A DNA stretch of 64,000 bases from Paenirhizobium selenitireducens ATCC BAA-1503 (GCF_000518785.1 NZ_JAEG01000007.1:1-64000), one strand, 5' to 3'; shown: positions 50,749-59,291, numbered from the stretch's first letter. Made by a program: numbers and translations. The notes: a model not told the origin generated them from the sequence alone.

Positions 50749-51046
50749 AGTCCTCGCTGCTTGTCGCCGGATCGCGTGCGCCATCGACAACCCTGACGAC
50801 GTGGACATTCCCATCGTCCGCGATGAGATAGAGAACGAGCCAGCGGTCGCAGACGAGCATCCGGGCGTTATCCGCAATGTCCTTGCGGACCGGGCCGAGC
50901 AACGGATGGGTGGCCAGCACAGAGACCCGCTCCGCGATCCGGTCCAGTTTGTCATCTGCGATTGCCGGACTTGCGGTTTCGGCAAGCCATAGCCAGATGT
51001 CCGACACATCGCTCCGGGCTTTTGACGACCAGAGGATGCGCGTCAT
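50720..51046 (-). CDS. parE: ParE/RelE-superfamily toxin
   Basis: The 108-aa protein has the ParE pattern: WSSKARSDVSDIWLWLAETAS, a central ATHPLLGPVRKDI and the conserved LYLIADDGNVHVVRVVDGARD strand pair near the C-terminus. ParE toxins poison DNA gyrase, although RelE-like members cut mRNA; this one looks ParE-like. It follows parD after 3 bases. Its end overlaps the DUF3422 gene, an unusual convergent overlap that may reflect insertion. Confidence 0.9.
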   Translation of the reverse strand: MTRILWSSKARSDVSDIWLWLAETASPAIADDKLDRIAERVSVLATHPLLGPVRKDIADNARMLVCDRWLVLYLIADDGNVHVVRVVDGARDPATSSEDFNAPRRGSS

Positions 51047-51049
51047 CGC

Positions 51050-51307
51050 CTAACTCTTGGATTGATGCTGTCTACGCGCTTCGGCTTTCAGGGCAGCCAG
51101 ATCAAGCGGCCGAAAATCTCCGCTGGCAATGCCTTCCGTCCACGCACGCTTGAGCGTTTCCGTCGAAAGAGCGTCCAGATTGTCGCGCTCCTGAAGCAGT
51201 CCGAGAGCCGCCGTAAGGACGTCGCCTGGCGAGGCGAACTCACCGGAGGCCACTTTCTTTGCGACGAAGTCCTCCAGTTCAGCGCTCAGCGATACGGTGA
51301 CGGTCAT
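51050..51307 (-). CDS. parD: ParD-like antitoxin
   Basis: The start at 51307 gives 85 aa. The N-terminal ribbon-helix-helix (MTVTVSLSAELEDFVAKKVASGEFASPGDVLTAALGLL) is typical of ParD/CopG antitoxins, and the C-terminal tail (LKRAWTEGIASGDFRPLDLAALKAEAR) wraps the toxin. It would neutralise ParE and repress the operon. It precedes parE by 3 bases. A longer reading from 51355 has no support. Confidence 0.92.
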   Translation of the reverse strand: MTVTVSLSAELEDFVAKKVASGEFASPGDVLTAALGLLQERDNLDALSTETLKRAWTEGIASGDFRPLDLAALKAEARRQHQSKS

Positions 51308-51370
51308 GGGCTTTCTCCTGTCGCGCAGATTAGGGCGAGATCGTGCGGAGTGCAAATGGCGTCGCTGTTC

Positions 51371-51706
51371 TTAGTGCCCGGCCGCGTCCTCGATGACGCC
51401 GGAGATCCATTCATTGAGGCTCTTCTGTTCGGCGCGCGCTGCCAGCACGGCGGCCTCGTGAAGCTTCGGATCGAGGCGGACATTGAACTTGCCGGAGAAC
51501 TGGCGGTAGGGGGTAATGCCTTTCTCCGCACACATCTCCAAGAATATCTTAAGGGAGGTCGCGCCTTCCTGCCGAAGCCTGTCGATGCTGTCGGCATAGA
51601 AATCGGCCCCGCCGTTCAGGCCGAGAAATTCGCCCCGCAGCAGTCCGAGTTCCGGATCGAGCGATACGACCGCCTTCAGGCCTTCGATCTCGATGATGTT
51701 GTTCAT
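51371..51706 (-). CDS. hicB: HicB family antitoxin
   Basis: The 111-aa protein has a degenerate RNase-H-like N-terminal domain (ALNGGADFYADSIDRLRQEG-like HicB core) and a C-terminal ribbon-helix-helix (GKFNVRLDPKLHEAAVLAARAEQKSLNEWISGVIEDA). It should bind HicA and repress the hicAB promoter. The start overlaps the hicA stop by 4 bases, with the toxin first, the usual hicAB order. Confidence 0.92.
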   Translation of the reverse strand: MNNIIEIEGLKAVVSLDPELGLLRGEFLGLNGGADFYADSIDRLRQEGATSLKIFLEMCAEKGITPYRQFSGKFNVRLDPKLHEAAVLAARAEQKSLNEWISGVIEDAAGH

Positions 51707-51957
51707 GGTACAATTCCATTCTCTTCAAGCCACTTGCGGATACTGGCCACCGCGCCCTTGTCGGTATCGGGCGAGGGATGGGGGCGGTGGAACACTCGGA
51801 TCTGGTCGAACAGGAAGACACCGACGCGGGAGCCTTCCCGTTCTGTGACTTCGCCGCCGAGCGCAATGAACAGTGCTTCGATGTCCGCCCAACGGATGGA
51901 ACCGCTGACCGGACGGGAGAAGATCTGTTCGAGTGTGGCGCGGTGCTTCCGCTTCAT
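51703..51957 (-). CDS. hicA: HicA family toxin (mRNA interferase)
   Basis: The 84-aa protein starts at ATG 51957. It has the dsRNA-binding-like HicA fold: RATLEQIFSRPVSGSIRWADIEALFIALGGEVTEREGSRVGVFL, then FHRPHPSPDTDKGAVASIRKWLEENGI. It would cleave mRNA when HicB is lost. The catalytic His of some subfamilies is replaced by Arg in EGSR, with HRPH instead, a variant seen in many HicA proteins. A much longer reading in this frame upstream is antisense to the DUF6880-like gene. Confidence 0.9.
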   Translation of the reverse strand: MKRKHRATLEQIFSRPVSGSIRWADIEALFIALGGEVTEREGSRVGVFLFDQIRVFHRPHPSPDTDKGAVASIRKWLEENGIVP

Positions 51958-51964
51958 GATCGAG

Positions 51965-51993
51965 TTGATACCATAATATGGTACTGTTTTCAA
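51965..51993 (-). promoter_or_regulatory. hicAB promoter with embedded operator
   Basis: On the minus strand -35 TTGAAA (51993-51988) and -10 TATCAA (51970-51965) are 17 bases apart. A perfect palindrome, TACCAT-AAT-ATGGTA (51969-51983), lies between and over the -10. The hicA ATG at 51957 would be within a few bases of the transcription start. Confidence 0.75.
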
Positions 51994-52122
51994 TGTCGTG
52001 AAAAGCGCGACGCGCCTCCACATGGGGGATCTGGTCACGGGGTGCGCGAAATCCCCTTGCCCGCGGTAACCGTCCGCCTGATATAAGCGACTGAAGGCAA
52101 TGAACGGCACAAGCGAAATGGA

Positions 52123-53532
52123 ATGACCCGGCAGAAACGTGCGAAACTCGACAAGAAAGGCTTGAGCGGCCTTGGCCTCGACAAGCTGGTCGAGATCCTG
52201 CTGGAGGAAGCCTCGGCCAACAAGGCCCTGAAGGCTAGGCTTGAGGCGGCCTTGGCCGGCGAGGCAGGCCCGGCGGAAATGGCGCGGCTGATCGACCGCC
52301 GGCTGGACACGCACGAGCAGGCGAAGACGCGGATCAACAATGCCCGCGCCAAGGATCTCGCCATCGAATTCGCCGGTATGGTGCGCACCATTCTCTCCGA
52401 ACTCGGCGGCGTCGATGCGGCGGGCGGCGCGGAGCGCATCCTGCGTTTCCTCGCCCTGCGCTTCCCCATCTCGGCGCGGCTGGTGTCCGACAATGCCCGC
52501 CTGTGGAAGGTGTTCGACGACGCCGAAGCGGCGGCGGCCGAGCTGATCCGCTCCCTGAACGCGCAGGACCAGGTGCCGCTGGTGCCGCAGTTCGAGACGC
52601 TGCGCCGGCGCGACCGTTATGGCGAGCACACGGGCTTCCTGCATGAACTGACCGGCGTAATCGGCACCCCCGCCGCGACGGCGTGGAAGGCTTTGCTCGC
52701 CGAGGCCATGCCGAAGGAGCCGGGCAAGCTCGGCGCGCTCGATCTCCTCCAGGCGATCGCGCTCCGCCAGGGCGACGTCGACGCCTATGTGGCGCTCGAA
52801 GAGGGCAAGGCGGAGAACCGCCGCGATACGCTGACGGTCGCGGCTCTGCTCCAGCGCGCCGGCCGCCATGAAGAGGCGCTGGAATGGGTGCGCCGCCGCC
52901 CGACCGGCATGCGGCTTTTGGCCGTTGGCGGCGAGCTGACCTCCGTCGGCCCGGAATATGGGGCCCGGGAACGCCGCATGCTGGAAGCCGAAATCCTCGA
53001 CAAGCTGAAACGGCGCGGCGATGCCCAGGAACTGCGCTGGCGGGAATTTGTCGAGACGCTCGATCCGGCGATCCTCAAGCTCTATCTGTCGAAGCTCGAC
53101 GATTTCGCCGAATTCGACGAAATGGACCGGGCCTTCGCCCTGGTCGAGGATGCCGAGGACATCTACGGCGCGCTCGACTTCTTCGTGACCTGGCCGCGGC
53201 TCGATCGCGCCGCGGCGCTTGTGCTGCGCCACCGCGACGATTGGGAAGGCCGCTACTACGAGGATCTCGCGCCGGCGGCCGAGGCCCTGGCCGACCAGCA
53301 GCCGCTGGCCGCGACCGTGCTCTACCGGGTGCTGATCAACGACATCCTGCGCCGCGGCATCGGCGTCGCCTATCCGCATGCGGCGCGCTACCTCGACGAA
53401 CTGGTCCGTCTCGTGCCGCATCTGCCGGCTGACGCCCGCCTCCAGCATCATGACGATTTCCTCGCCGATCTGCGCCGCACCCATCCGAAGAAGTTCGGCT
53501 TCTGGAGCAATGTGCCTGAAGCCCTGCGGTGA
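52123..53532 (+). CDS. DUF6880-like protein of unknown function
   Basis: The 469-aa, highly helical protein begins with a basic segment (MTRQKRAKLDKKGLSGLG) and continues as repeated Ala/Leu/Glu/Arg-rich helices, resembling tetratricopeptide-like solenoid arrays (LQRAGRHEEALEWVRRRP, DDFAEFDEMDRAFALVEDAED). It ends in HDDFLADLRRTHPKKFGFW. No catalytic motif, signal or membrane span is seen. I assign the DUF6880 family by overall resemblance. A scaffold role is likely. It lies between the hicAB promoter and a LysR gene. Confidence 0.8.
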   Translation: MTRQKRAKLDKKGLSGLGLDKLVEILLEEASANKALKARLEAALAGEAGPAEMARLIDRRLDTHEQAKTRINNARAKDLAIEFAGMVRTILSELGGVDAAGGAERILRFLALRFPISARLVSDNARLWKVFDDAEAAAAELIRSLNAQDQVPLVPQFETLRRRDRYGEHTGFLHELTGVIGTPAATAWKALLAEAMPKEPGKLGALDLLQAIALRQGDVDAYVALEEGKAENRRDTLTVAALLQRAGRHEEALEWVRRRPTGMRLLAVGGELTSVGPEYGARERRMLEAEILDKLKRRGDAQELRWREFVETLDPAILKLYLSKLDDFAEFDEMDRAFALVEDAEDIYGALDFFVTWPRLDRAAALVLRHRDDWEGRYYEDLAPAAEALADQQPLAATVLYRVLINDILRRGIGVAYPHAARYLDELVRLVPHLPADARLQHHDDFLADLRRTHPKKFGFWSNVPEALR

Positions 53533-53541
53533 TCCGCAGGC

Positions 53542-54438
53542 TCAACGTTCCCAATAGGGAACGGGACCGTAGAGGTCGGCAAGAAAATCGATGAACAGGC
53601 GCACCTTGGCCGGCAGGAACTGGCGGCTCGGATAGACCGCCGAGAGCGAGACATTGCGCGAGCCCTCATAGGCCGGCAGCACCTGCACCAGCTTGCCCGT
53701 CTTCAGTTCAGGGCCGATGTCCCAGGTCGAGCGCAACGCGATGCCGAGCCCTGCGATCACCGCCTCGCGGATGACCTCGCTCGAATTGGTGATCAGCATG
53801 CCGTCGGGGCGGACGCTGAGTGTGCCCTGCGGACCTTCGAGCTTCCAGGCATCGTAGTTGTGCGCCGGCAGGCAGTGATGCCGTTTCAGGTCCTCGATCG
53901 TTTCCGGCGCGCCGTGGCTGGCGATATAGTCCGGCGAGGCGCAGAGGATGCGGCGCACAGGTGCCAGACGCCGGGCCACCAGCGTCGAATCCATCAGTTC
54001 GGCAATGCGGATGGCAAGGTCGAAGCCGCCGCCGACAATGTCGGTGAATTCGTCCGACAGCACCAGATGGATGGTGAGATCCGGATGGGCCTCCATGAAC
54101 GTCTTCAGATGCGGCGCGATATGCAGCCGGCCGAAAGAGGTGGGCGCCGAGACCTTCAACGTGCCCGCCACTTCCGAAGAACGCCCCGAGGCATAGGCTT
54201 CCGCCTCTTCCAGCCCGGCAAGAACGGCAATCACCCGCTCGTGAAACCCCTGTCCGGCTTCGGTCAGCGAGATTTGCCGGGTGGTGCGTTGCAGGAGCCG
54301 CGTGCCGAGCCGGTCCTCCAGCCGCTTGATGCGCTTCGACACGACGGCCGGCGAGAGCCCGAGATCCCGCGCCGCCGTCGACATGCTGCCGACCGCGATC
54401 ACCCGCACAAAGACTTCGAGGTCGCCGAGATTGGTCAT
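53542..54438 (-). CDS. LysR-family regulator beside the glycolate oxidase operon
   Basis: This 298-aa LysR protein begins TNLGDLEVFVRVIAVGSMSTAARDLGLSPAVVSKRIKRLEDRLGTRLLQRTTR, a CrgA/DmlR-like helix-turn-helix. The effector domain contains GTLKVSAPTSFGRLHIAP and GGGFDLAIRIAEL. It is divergent from glcD with 141 bases between, so it may control the glc operon, although LysR proteins of this clade often act elsewhere. Confidence 0.9.
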   Translation of the reverse strand: MTNLGDLEVFVRVIAVGSMSTAARDLGLSPAVVSKRIKRLEDRLGTRLLQRTTRQISLTEAGQGFHERVIAVLAGLEEAEAYASGRSSEVAGTLKVSAPTSFGRLHIAPHLKTFMEAHPDLTIHLVLSDEFTDIVGGGFDLAIRIAELMDSTLVARRLAPVRRILCASPDYIASHGAPETIEDLKRHHCLPAHNYDAWKLEGPQGTLSVRPDGMLITNSSEVIREAVIAGLGIALRSTWDIGPELKTGKLVQVLPAYEGSRNVSLSAVYPSRQFLPAKVRLFIDFLADLYGPVPYWER

Positions 54439-54579
54439 GGGCCGAATCCACTCCTTCCGATTTTGTCATAAGTCCATAGCATTTGCGCGACTTTGGTTGA
54501 AGTGGTAAAGAAAGAATACCAATTGATGGCGGCGGCTGCGCGGTGTATGCCGAAATGGCCTGAGCCAGGGGAGGGATCC

Positions 54580-56019
54580 ATGTCCGAAGCCATCCAATTT
54601 CTGGAGCCGAATGCCGCGATCCTGTCGCGCCGCAAGGAGATCGTCGCCGACCTCGCGGAACTCGTGCCGCCCGAGCGGCTGGTGCACGAACCGATCGAAC
54701 TCGTTCCCTTCGAAACCGACGGCTTCATCGCCTATCGCCGTCGGCCGCTCGCGGTCGTCCTGCCGGAAACCACGGCCCAGGTCGCGGCAGTGCTGAAATA
54801 CTGTCACAAGTACAATATCCCGGTCGTGCCGCGCGGCGCCGGCACCTCGCTGTCGGGCGGCGCCATTCCGCAGGAAGATGCGGTCGTGCTCGGCCTCTCG
54901 GCGATGACGAAGATCATCGATATTGATTATGCCAATCGCTGCGCCACCGTCCAGGCGGGTGTTACCAACCTCTCCATCTCCGATGCCGTAGGCGGCGATG
55001 GATTCTTCTACGCGCCCGATCCCAGCTCGCAGCTCGCCTGCACGATCGGCGGCAATATCGGCATGAACTCGGGCGGCGCCCACTGCCTGAAATACGGCGT
55101 CACCACCAACAACCTGCTCGGCGTCAAGCTGGTGCTGGTGGATGGTACTGTGATCGAGCTGGGCGGCAAGGCGCTCGACAGCGCCGGCTACGACCTGCTG
55201 GGCCTCGTCTGCGGTTCCGAAGGCCAGCTCGGCGTCATCACGGAGGCCACCGTGCGCCTGATCGCCAAGCCCGAAGGCGCGCGCCCCGTGCTGTTCGGCT
55301 TCGACAGCGCTGAATCGGCCGGTTCCTGCGTCGCCGATGTCATTGGCGCCGGCATCGTGCCGGTCGCCATCGAATTCATGGACAAGCCGGCGATCGAGAT
55401 CTGCGAGGCGTTTGCCCATGCGGGCTATCCGCTCGACGTCGAAGCCTTGCTCATCATTGAGGTCGAGGGCTCCGAGGCCGAGATGGAAGCCATGCTCGCC
55501 TCGATCGTCGAGATCGCCAAGCGCCATGGCGTCAAGACCGTGCGCGAAAGCCAGTCGGCGATGGAATCGGCGCTGATCTGGAAGGGCCGAAAATCGGCCT
55601 TCGGCGCGACCGGCCGCATCGCCGACTATATCTGCATGGACGGCACCGTGCCCTTGAGCCAGCTGGCCTATGTTTTGAAGAAGACCTCGGAGATCACCGA
55701 CCGCTTCGGCCTGCGCGTCGCCAATGTCTTCCACGCCGGCGACGGCAATATGCACCCGCTGATCCTCTACAACATCAACGACCCGGAAGACGCGGCCAAG
55801 GCGGAAGCGGCGGGCATGGAGATCCTCAAGCTCTGCGTCGACGCCGGCGGCTGCCTGACCGGCGAACACGGCGTCGGCATCGAGAAGCGCGACCTGATGC
55901 GCCATCAATATGCCGAGGCCGATCTCGCCCAGCAGATGGCGGTGCGCGCCGCCTTCGATCCGAATTGGACGCTGAATCCCTCCAAGGTGTTTCCGCTCGA
56001 TGGGAGGACGGCCGCGTGA
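54580..56019 (+). CDS. glcD: Glycolate oxidase FAD-linked subunit GlcD
   Basis: The start at ATG 54580, with GGGAGGG before it, yields 479 aa. The PCMH-type FAD domain has VVPRGAGTSLSGGAIP, YAPDPSSQLACTIGGNIGMNSGGAHCLKYG and CGSEGQLGVITEATVRL. The C-terminal FAD-oxidase region ends with VANVFHAGDGNMHPLILY and GCLTGEHGVGIEKRDLM. It oxidises glycolate (or D-lactate) to glyoxylate with GlcE and GlcF. Confidence 0.96.
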   Translation: MSEAIQFLEPNAAILSRRKEIVADLAELVPPERLVHEPIELVPFETDGFIAYRRRPLAVVLPETTAQVAAVLKYCHKYNIPVVPRGAGTSLSGGAIPQEDAVVLGLSAMTKIIDIDYANRCATVQAGVTNLSISDAVGGDGFFYAPDPSSQLACTIGGNIGMNSGGAHCLKYGVTTNNLLGVKLVLVDGTVIELGGKALDSAGYDLLGLVCGSEGQLGVITEATVRLIAKPEGARPVLFGFDSAESAGSCVADVIGAGIVPVAIEFMDKPAIEICEAFAHAGYPLDVEALLIIEVEGSEAEMEAMLASIVEIAKRHGVKTVRESQSAMESALIWKGRKSAFGATGRIADYICMDGTVPLSQLAYVLKKTSEITDRFGLRVANVFHAGDGNMHPLILYNINDPEDAAKAEAAGMEILKLCVDAGGCLTGEHGVGIEKRDLMRHQYAEADLAQQMAVRAAFDPNWTLNPSKVFPLDGRTAA

Positions 56020-56063
56020 CAGATTCTGCAAGCCTGCCAATGTTCTTCGTGACGACGGTCGCC

Positions 56064-56256
56064 TACCCCCCTCTGCCCTGCCGGGCATCTCCCCCTCAAG
56101 GGGGGAGATCGAAAAGCGGTTATCGCCCGATCTCCGGCAAGCGCACGAGTGCGCCACAATCAGGGTCCGTCAGAAACGTGAAAATCAAGGCGAGAGGCCA
56201 AACGCACCCGATCTCCCCCCTTGAGGGGGAGATGCCCGGCAGGGCAGAGGGGGGTA
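56064..56256. repeat. Perfect 48-bp inverted repeat pair between glcD and glcE
   Basis: Bases 56064-56111 and 56209-56256 are exact reverse complements (48 bases each) separated by 97 bases. Each arm contains an inner palindrome, CTCCCCCTCAAGGGGGGAG. The Cys/Gly-poor sequence between does not encode anything visible. Together they look like an intergenic palindromic repeat of the kind dispersed in Rhizobiales. The 316-base gap between glcD and glcE holds only this. Confidence 0.85.
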
Positions 56257-56335
56257 TCCAGGCACGCGACGCCGGGCGTATCCGGACAGCAGCAGGTGGG
56301 TGCGCCAAACTCGCCCTTCGAATCGGGGGCGCCAC

Positions 56336-57547
56336 ATGCTGACCCCGGTAACCGAAGCCGAAGCCGCGGACCTCATCCGCGATCACGCGGAACGCTCCGC
56401 GCCGCTTGCCATCTCCGGTGGCGGAACGCGCGCCGGGTTCGGCAATGCCCTGACCGCCAATGCGACCGCGCTTAACTCCTCCGGCCTGTCCGGCATCGTC
56501 GCCTACAACCCGGCCGAAATGGTGCTGACCGCCCGCGCCGGCACACCGGCCGCCGAGATTGCGGCGGCGGTGGCCGTCAACGGCCAGTCGCTCGCCTTCG
56601 AGCCGCCGGATCATCGCGGCATGATGGGCACATTAGGCGAGCCGACCATCGGCGGCCTCTTTGCCGTCAACGCGTCGGGGCCGCGCCGCTTCGCCGCCGG
56701 TGCCGCTCGCGATCATCTGCTCGGCGTGCGCTTCGTCAACGGCCATGGCGAAATCGTCAAGGCTGGCGGGCGGGTGATGAAGAACGTCACCGGCCTCGAT
56801 CTGGTCAAGGTCCTGGCCGGCTCCTACGGCACGCTCGGTTTCCTGACCGAAGTGACCTTCAAGGTCTTGCCGGCGCCGAAGACGGCGGTCACCATCGTGC
56901 TCTCCGGACTCGAGGACGAGCAGGCGGTCCGCGCCATGGCGGCGGCGATGGCGATGTCGGTCGAGGTATCGGGCGCCGCCCACCTGCCGGAGAGCGTGCG
57001 TGGCCGTTTCCTTGGTGGAAGCCTGCCGGACGGTTCTGCCACCGTGCTCCGCCTCGAAGGGCTGGAGGCCTCCGTTGCCGTTCGCTCCGAAACGCTGGCA
57101 TCCGCCATGGCGGTGTTCGGACCCGTCTCCCGGCTGGAAAACGCCGACACGCTGGCGCTCTGGCGCGAGATCCGCGATGTCCACCCTTACGCCGACGGCA
57201 CGATGCGGCCGCTCTGGCGCGTCTCGGTCGCCCCGTCCGAGGGCTGGAAGCTGGTCGCCGCCCTTCGCCTGGAAGCCGGCATCGACGCTTTCTACGACTG
57301 GCAGGGCGGACTGGTGTGGATGCGTCTCGAAGGCGATCCGGAAGCCGAACTGCTGCGGCGTTACATCAAGGCCGCAGGCGGCGGACACGCCACGCTGGTG
57401 CGGGCGACGGACGCCGTGCGAGCCCAGGTTCCGGCCTTCGAACCGCAATCGCCGGCCGTCGCCTTGCTTTCTGAGCGGGTGAAGGAGAAGTTCGATCCGC
57501 GCGGCATCTTCAACCCGGGCCGCATGGCAAAAGGAGAAATCGCATGA
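56336..57547 (+). CDS. glcE: Glycolate oxidase FAD-binding subunit GlcE
   Basis: The start at ATG 56336 gives 403 aa. The PCMH-type FAD fold shows APLAISGGGTRAGFG, LAFEPPDHRGMMG, GEPTIGGLFAVNASGPRRFAAG and GGRVMKNVTGLDLVKVLAGSYGTLGFLTEVTFKVLP. It is shorter than GlcD, as usual for GlcE, and lacks the GlcD-type C-terminal motif. It acts in the GlcDEF membrane-associated complex. Its stop overlaps the next gene by 4 bases. Confidence 0.95.
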   Translation: MLTPVTEAEAADLIRDHAERSAPLAISGGGTRAGFGNALTANATALNSSGLSGIVAYNPAEMVLTARAGTPAAEIAAAVAVNGQSLAFEPPDHRGMMGTLGEPTIGGLFAVNASGPRRFAAGAARDHLLGVRFVNGHGEIVKAGGRVMKNVTGLDLVKVLAGSYGTLGFLTEVTFKVLPAPKTAVTIVLSGLEDEQAVRAMAAAMAMSVEVSGAAHLPESVRGRFLGGSLPDGSATVLRLEGLEASVAVRSETLASAMAVFGPVSRLENADTLALWREIRDVHPYADGTMRPLWRVSVAPSEGWKLVAALRLEAGIDAFYDWQGGLVWMRLEGDPEAELLRRYIKAAGGGHATLVRATDAVRAQVPAFEPQSPAVALLSERVKEKFDPRGIFNPGRMAKGEIA

Positions 57548-57921
57548 GTGATCCGATGATCTCGCCTGATCCGCGCCAGCCGGACAGCTGGCTGGAGCCG
57601 GGCAAGCTGAACGTGCAACTGGTCTACGCGCTCTATCTCCTCAGCTTTCTGATCGGCATTTCCGGCATCATCGGCCTCGTCTTCGCCTATCTCAACCGTG
57701 GCAAGGCGGGCGGCTGGATCGACAGCCACTACACCTATGCCATCCGCACCTTCTGGATCGGCCTGCTCTACGGTGTGGTCTCAGCCATCCTCTCGCTGGC
57801 CGTCATCGGCGTCCTGCTGGCCATCGGCACGGCGGTCTGGATCGTCGTCCGCTGCATCATCGGCCTGCAGAAGGCAACCGCCGGCGAACCGATCGCCAAG
57901 CCCGAGACGTGGTGGGTATGA
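57544..57921 (+). CDS. DUF4870-like small membrane protein inside the glc operon
   Basis: The 125-aa protein has three hydrophobic segments (about 26-50, 66-86 and 90-108) in a DUF4870/Tic20-like arrangement (VYALYLLSFLIGISGIIGLVFAYLNRG ... IGLLYGVVSAIL). The ATG overlaps the glcE stop by 4 bases, so it is translationally coupled to a glycolate oxidase subunit. It may anchor the complex or carry substrate; neither has direct evidence. The length is normal for the family. Confidence 0.8.
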   Translation: MSDPMISPDPRQPDSWLEPGKLNVQLVYALYLLSFLIGISGIIGLVFAYLNRGKAGGWIDSHYTYAIRTFWIGLLYGVVSAILSLAVIGVLLAIGTAVWIVVRCIIGLQKATAGEPIAKPETWWV

Positions 57922-57965
57922 ATTCCCTCGCCCCGCTTGCGGGGAGAGGGTCAGGGTGAGGGGCT
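57921..57965. repeat. Palindromic intergenic repeat between the membrane-protein gene and glcF
   Basis: Immediately after the stop codon the sequence contains the palindrome CTCGCCCCGC-TT-GCGGGGAGAG-like hairpin (about 57926-57950), followed by GGTCAGGGTGAGGGG. This looks like a dispersed rhizobial REP-type repeat, also capable of forming an RNA stem-loop that could modulate expression of glcF. Confidence 0.6.
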
Positions 57966-57989
57966 GCGGGCCTCGCAAGGAGCTTATTG

Positions 57990-59291
57990 ATGCAGACCAA
58001 TTTCACCGCCGAACAGCTCGCCGATCCGCATGTCGCGGAGGCCGAGGGCATTTTGCGCAAATGCGTGCATTGCGGCTTCTGCACGGCCACCTGTCCGACC
58101 TATGTGACCCTCGGCAACGAGCTCGACAGCCCGCGCGGCCGCATCTATCTCATCAAGGACATGCTGGAGAACGGCCGGGCGGCCGACAAGCAGGTCGTCA
58201 CCCATATCGACCGCTGTCTCTCCTGCCTCGCCTGCACGACCACCTGTCCGTCCGGCGTCGACTACATGCATCTGGTCGACCATGCCCGCATCCATATCGA
58301 GAAGACCTACAAGCGGCCGCTGATCAACCGGTTGACGCGCGGCATCCTGGCGATGACGCTGCCCTATCCGGCCCGTTTCCGCGCGGCGCTCGGCCTTGCC
58401 CGCCTGGGGCGTCCCTTCGCCGGCCTGTTCAAGCGCATCCCGGCCTTGCGGCCGATGGGCGCCATGCTCGATCTCGCGCCGCGCAGCATTCCGGCCGCCG
58501 GCGACAGTGCCCGGCCGGCGACCCATGCCCCGAAGGCTGCGAAGCGCGGCCGCGTGGCGATCCTCACCGGTTGCGCCCAGCCCGTGCTCGATCCGGGCAT
58601 CAACGCTGCGACCATTCGGCTCTTGACCCGCCTCGGCGTCGAGGTCGTCGTGCCGGAAGGCGAGGGCTGCTGCGGCGCGCTGGTCCATCATATGGGCCGC
58701 GAGACCCAGGCGCTCGACAGCGCAAGGCGCAATGTCGACGTCTGGACCCGCGAGATCGACAGGGGCGGGCTCGACGCAATCGTCATCACCGCCTCCGGCT
58801 GCGGCACGACGATCAAGGATTATGGCCACATGCTGCGGCTCGATCCGGCCTATGCCGAGAAGGCGAGGCGCGTCTCGGCGCTCGCCAAGGACGTGACGGA
58901 ATATCTGTCGACGCTCGACCTGCCGGTGCAGGAGAAAAAGAACCTGACCGTGACCTATCACTCGGCCTGCTCGATGCAGCATGGCCAGAAGATCACCATG
59001 GTGCCGAAGACGCTGCTGAAGAATGCCGGTTTCACCGTCCGCGATCCGGCGGAGGGCCATCTCTGCTGCGGTTCTGCCGGCACCTACAACATCATGCAGC
59101 CGGAGATTTCCGCCACGTTGAAGGCGCGCAAGGTCAAGAACCTCGAGGCGACCAAGCCCGACGTGATTGCCGCCGGCAATATCGGCTGCATGACGCAGAT
59201 CGGTTCGGGCACCGCCGTGCCGATCGTCCACACGATCGAGCTGCTCGACTGGGCCTATGGCGGCGAAAGGCCGGCAAAGCTTGGCGCCTGA
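57990..59291 (+). CDS. glcF: Glycolate oxidase iron-sulphur subunit GlcF
   Basis: The 433-aa protein has two 4Fe-4S motifs, CVHCGFCTATCPTY and CLSCLACTTTCPSGVDY, then two CCG-type domains (EGEGCCGALVHHMG and EGHLCCGSAGTYNIMQPE). It transfers electrons from GlcD to the quinone pool. A TTG at 57987 is also in frame, but ATG 57990 is preferred. The gene follows the repeat by 24 bases. It ends the glc operon. Confidence 0.95.
   Translation: MQTNFTAEQLADPHVAEAEGILRKCVHCGFCTATCPTYVTLGNELDSPRGRIYLIKDMLENGRAADKQVVTHIDRCLSCLACTTTCPSGVDYMHLVDHARIHIEKTYKRPLINRLTRGILAMTLPYPARFRAALGLARLGRPFAGLFKRIPALRPMGAMLDLAPRSIPAAGDSARPATHAPKAAKRGRVAILTGCAQPVLDPGINAATIRLLTRLGVEVVVPEGEGCCGALVHHMGRETQALDSARRNVDVWTREIDRGGLDAIVITASGCGTTIKDYGHMLRLDPAYAEKARRVSALAKDVTEYLSTLDLPVQEKKNLTVTYHSACSMQHGQKITMVPKTLLKNAGFTVRDPAEGHLCCGSAGTYNIMQPEISATLKARKVKNLEATKPDVIAAGNIGCMTQIGSGTAVPIVHTIELLDWAYGGERPAKLGA

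Noticed and set aside
51958..53484. Apparent 509-codon extension of hicA
   Set aside because: It is antisense to the DUF6880-like gene and passes through the hicAB promoter and operator.
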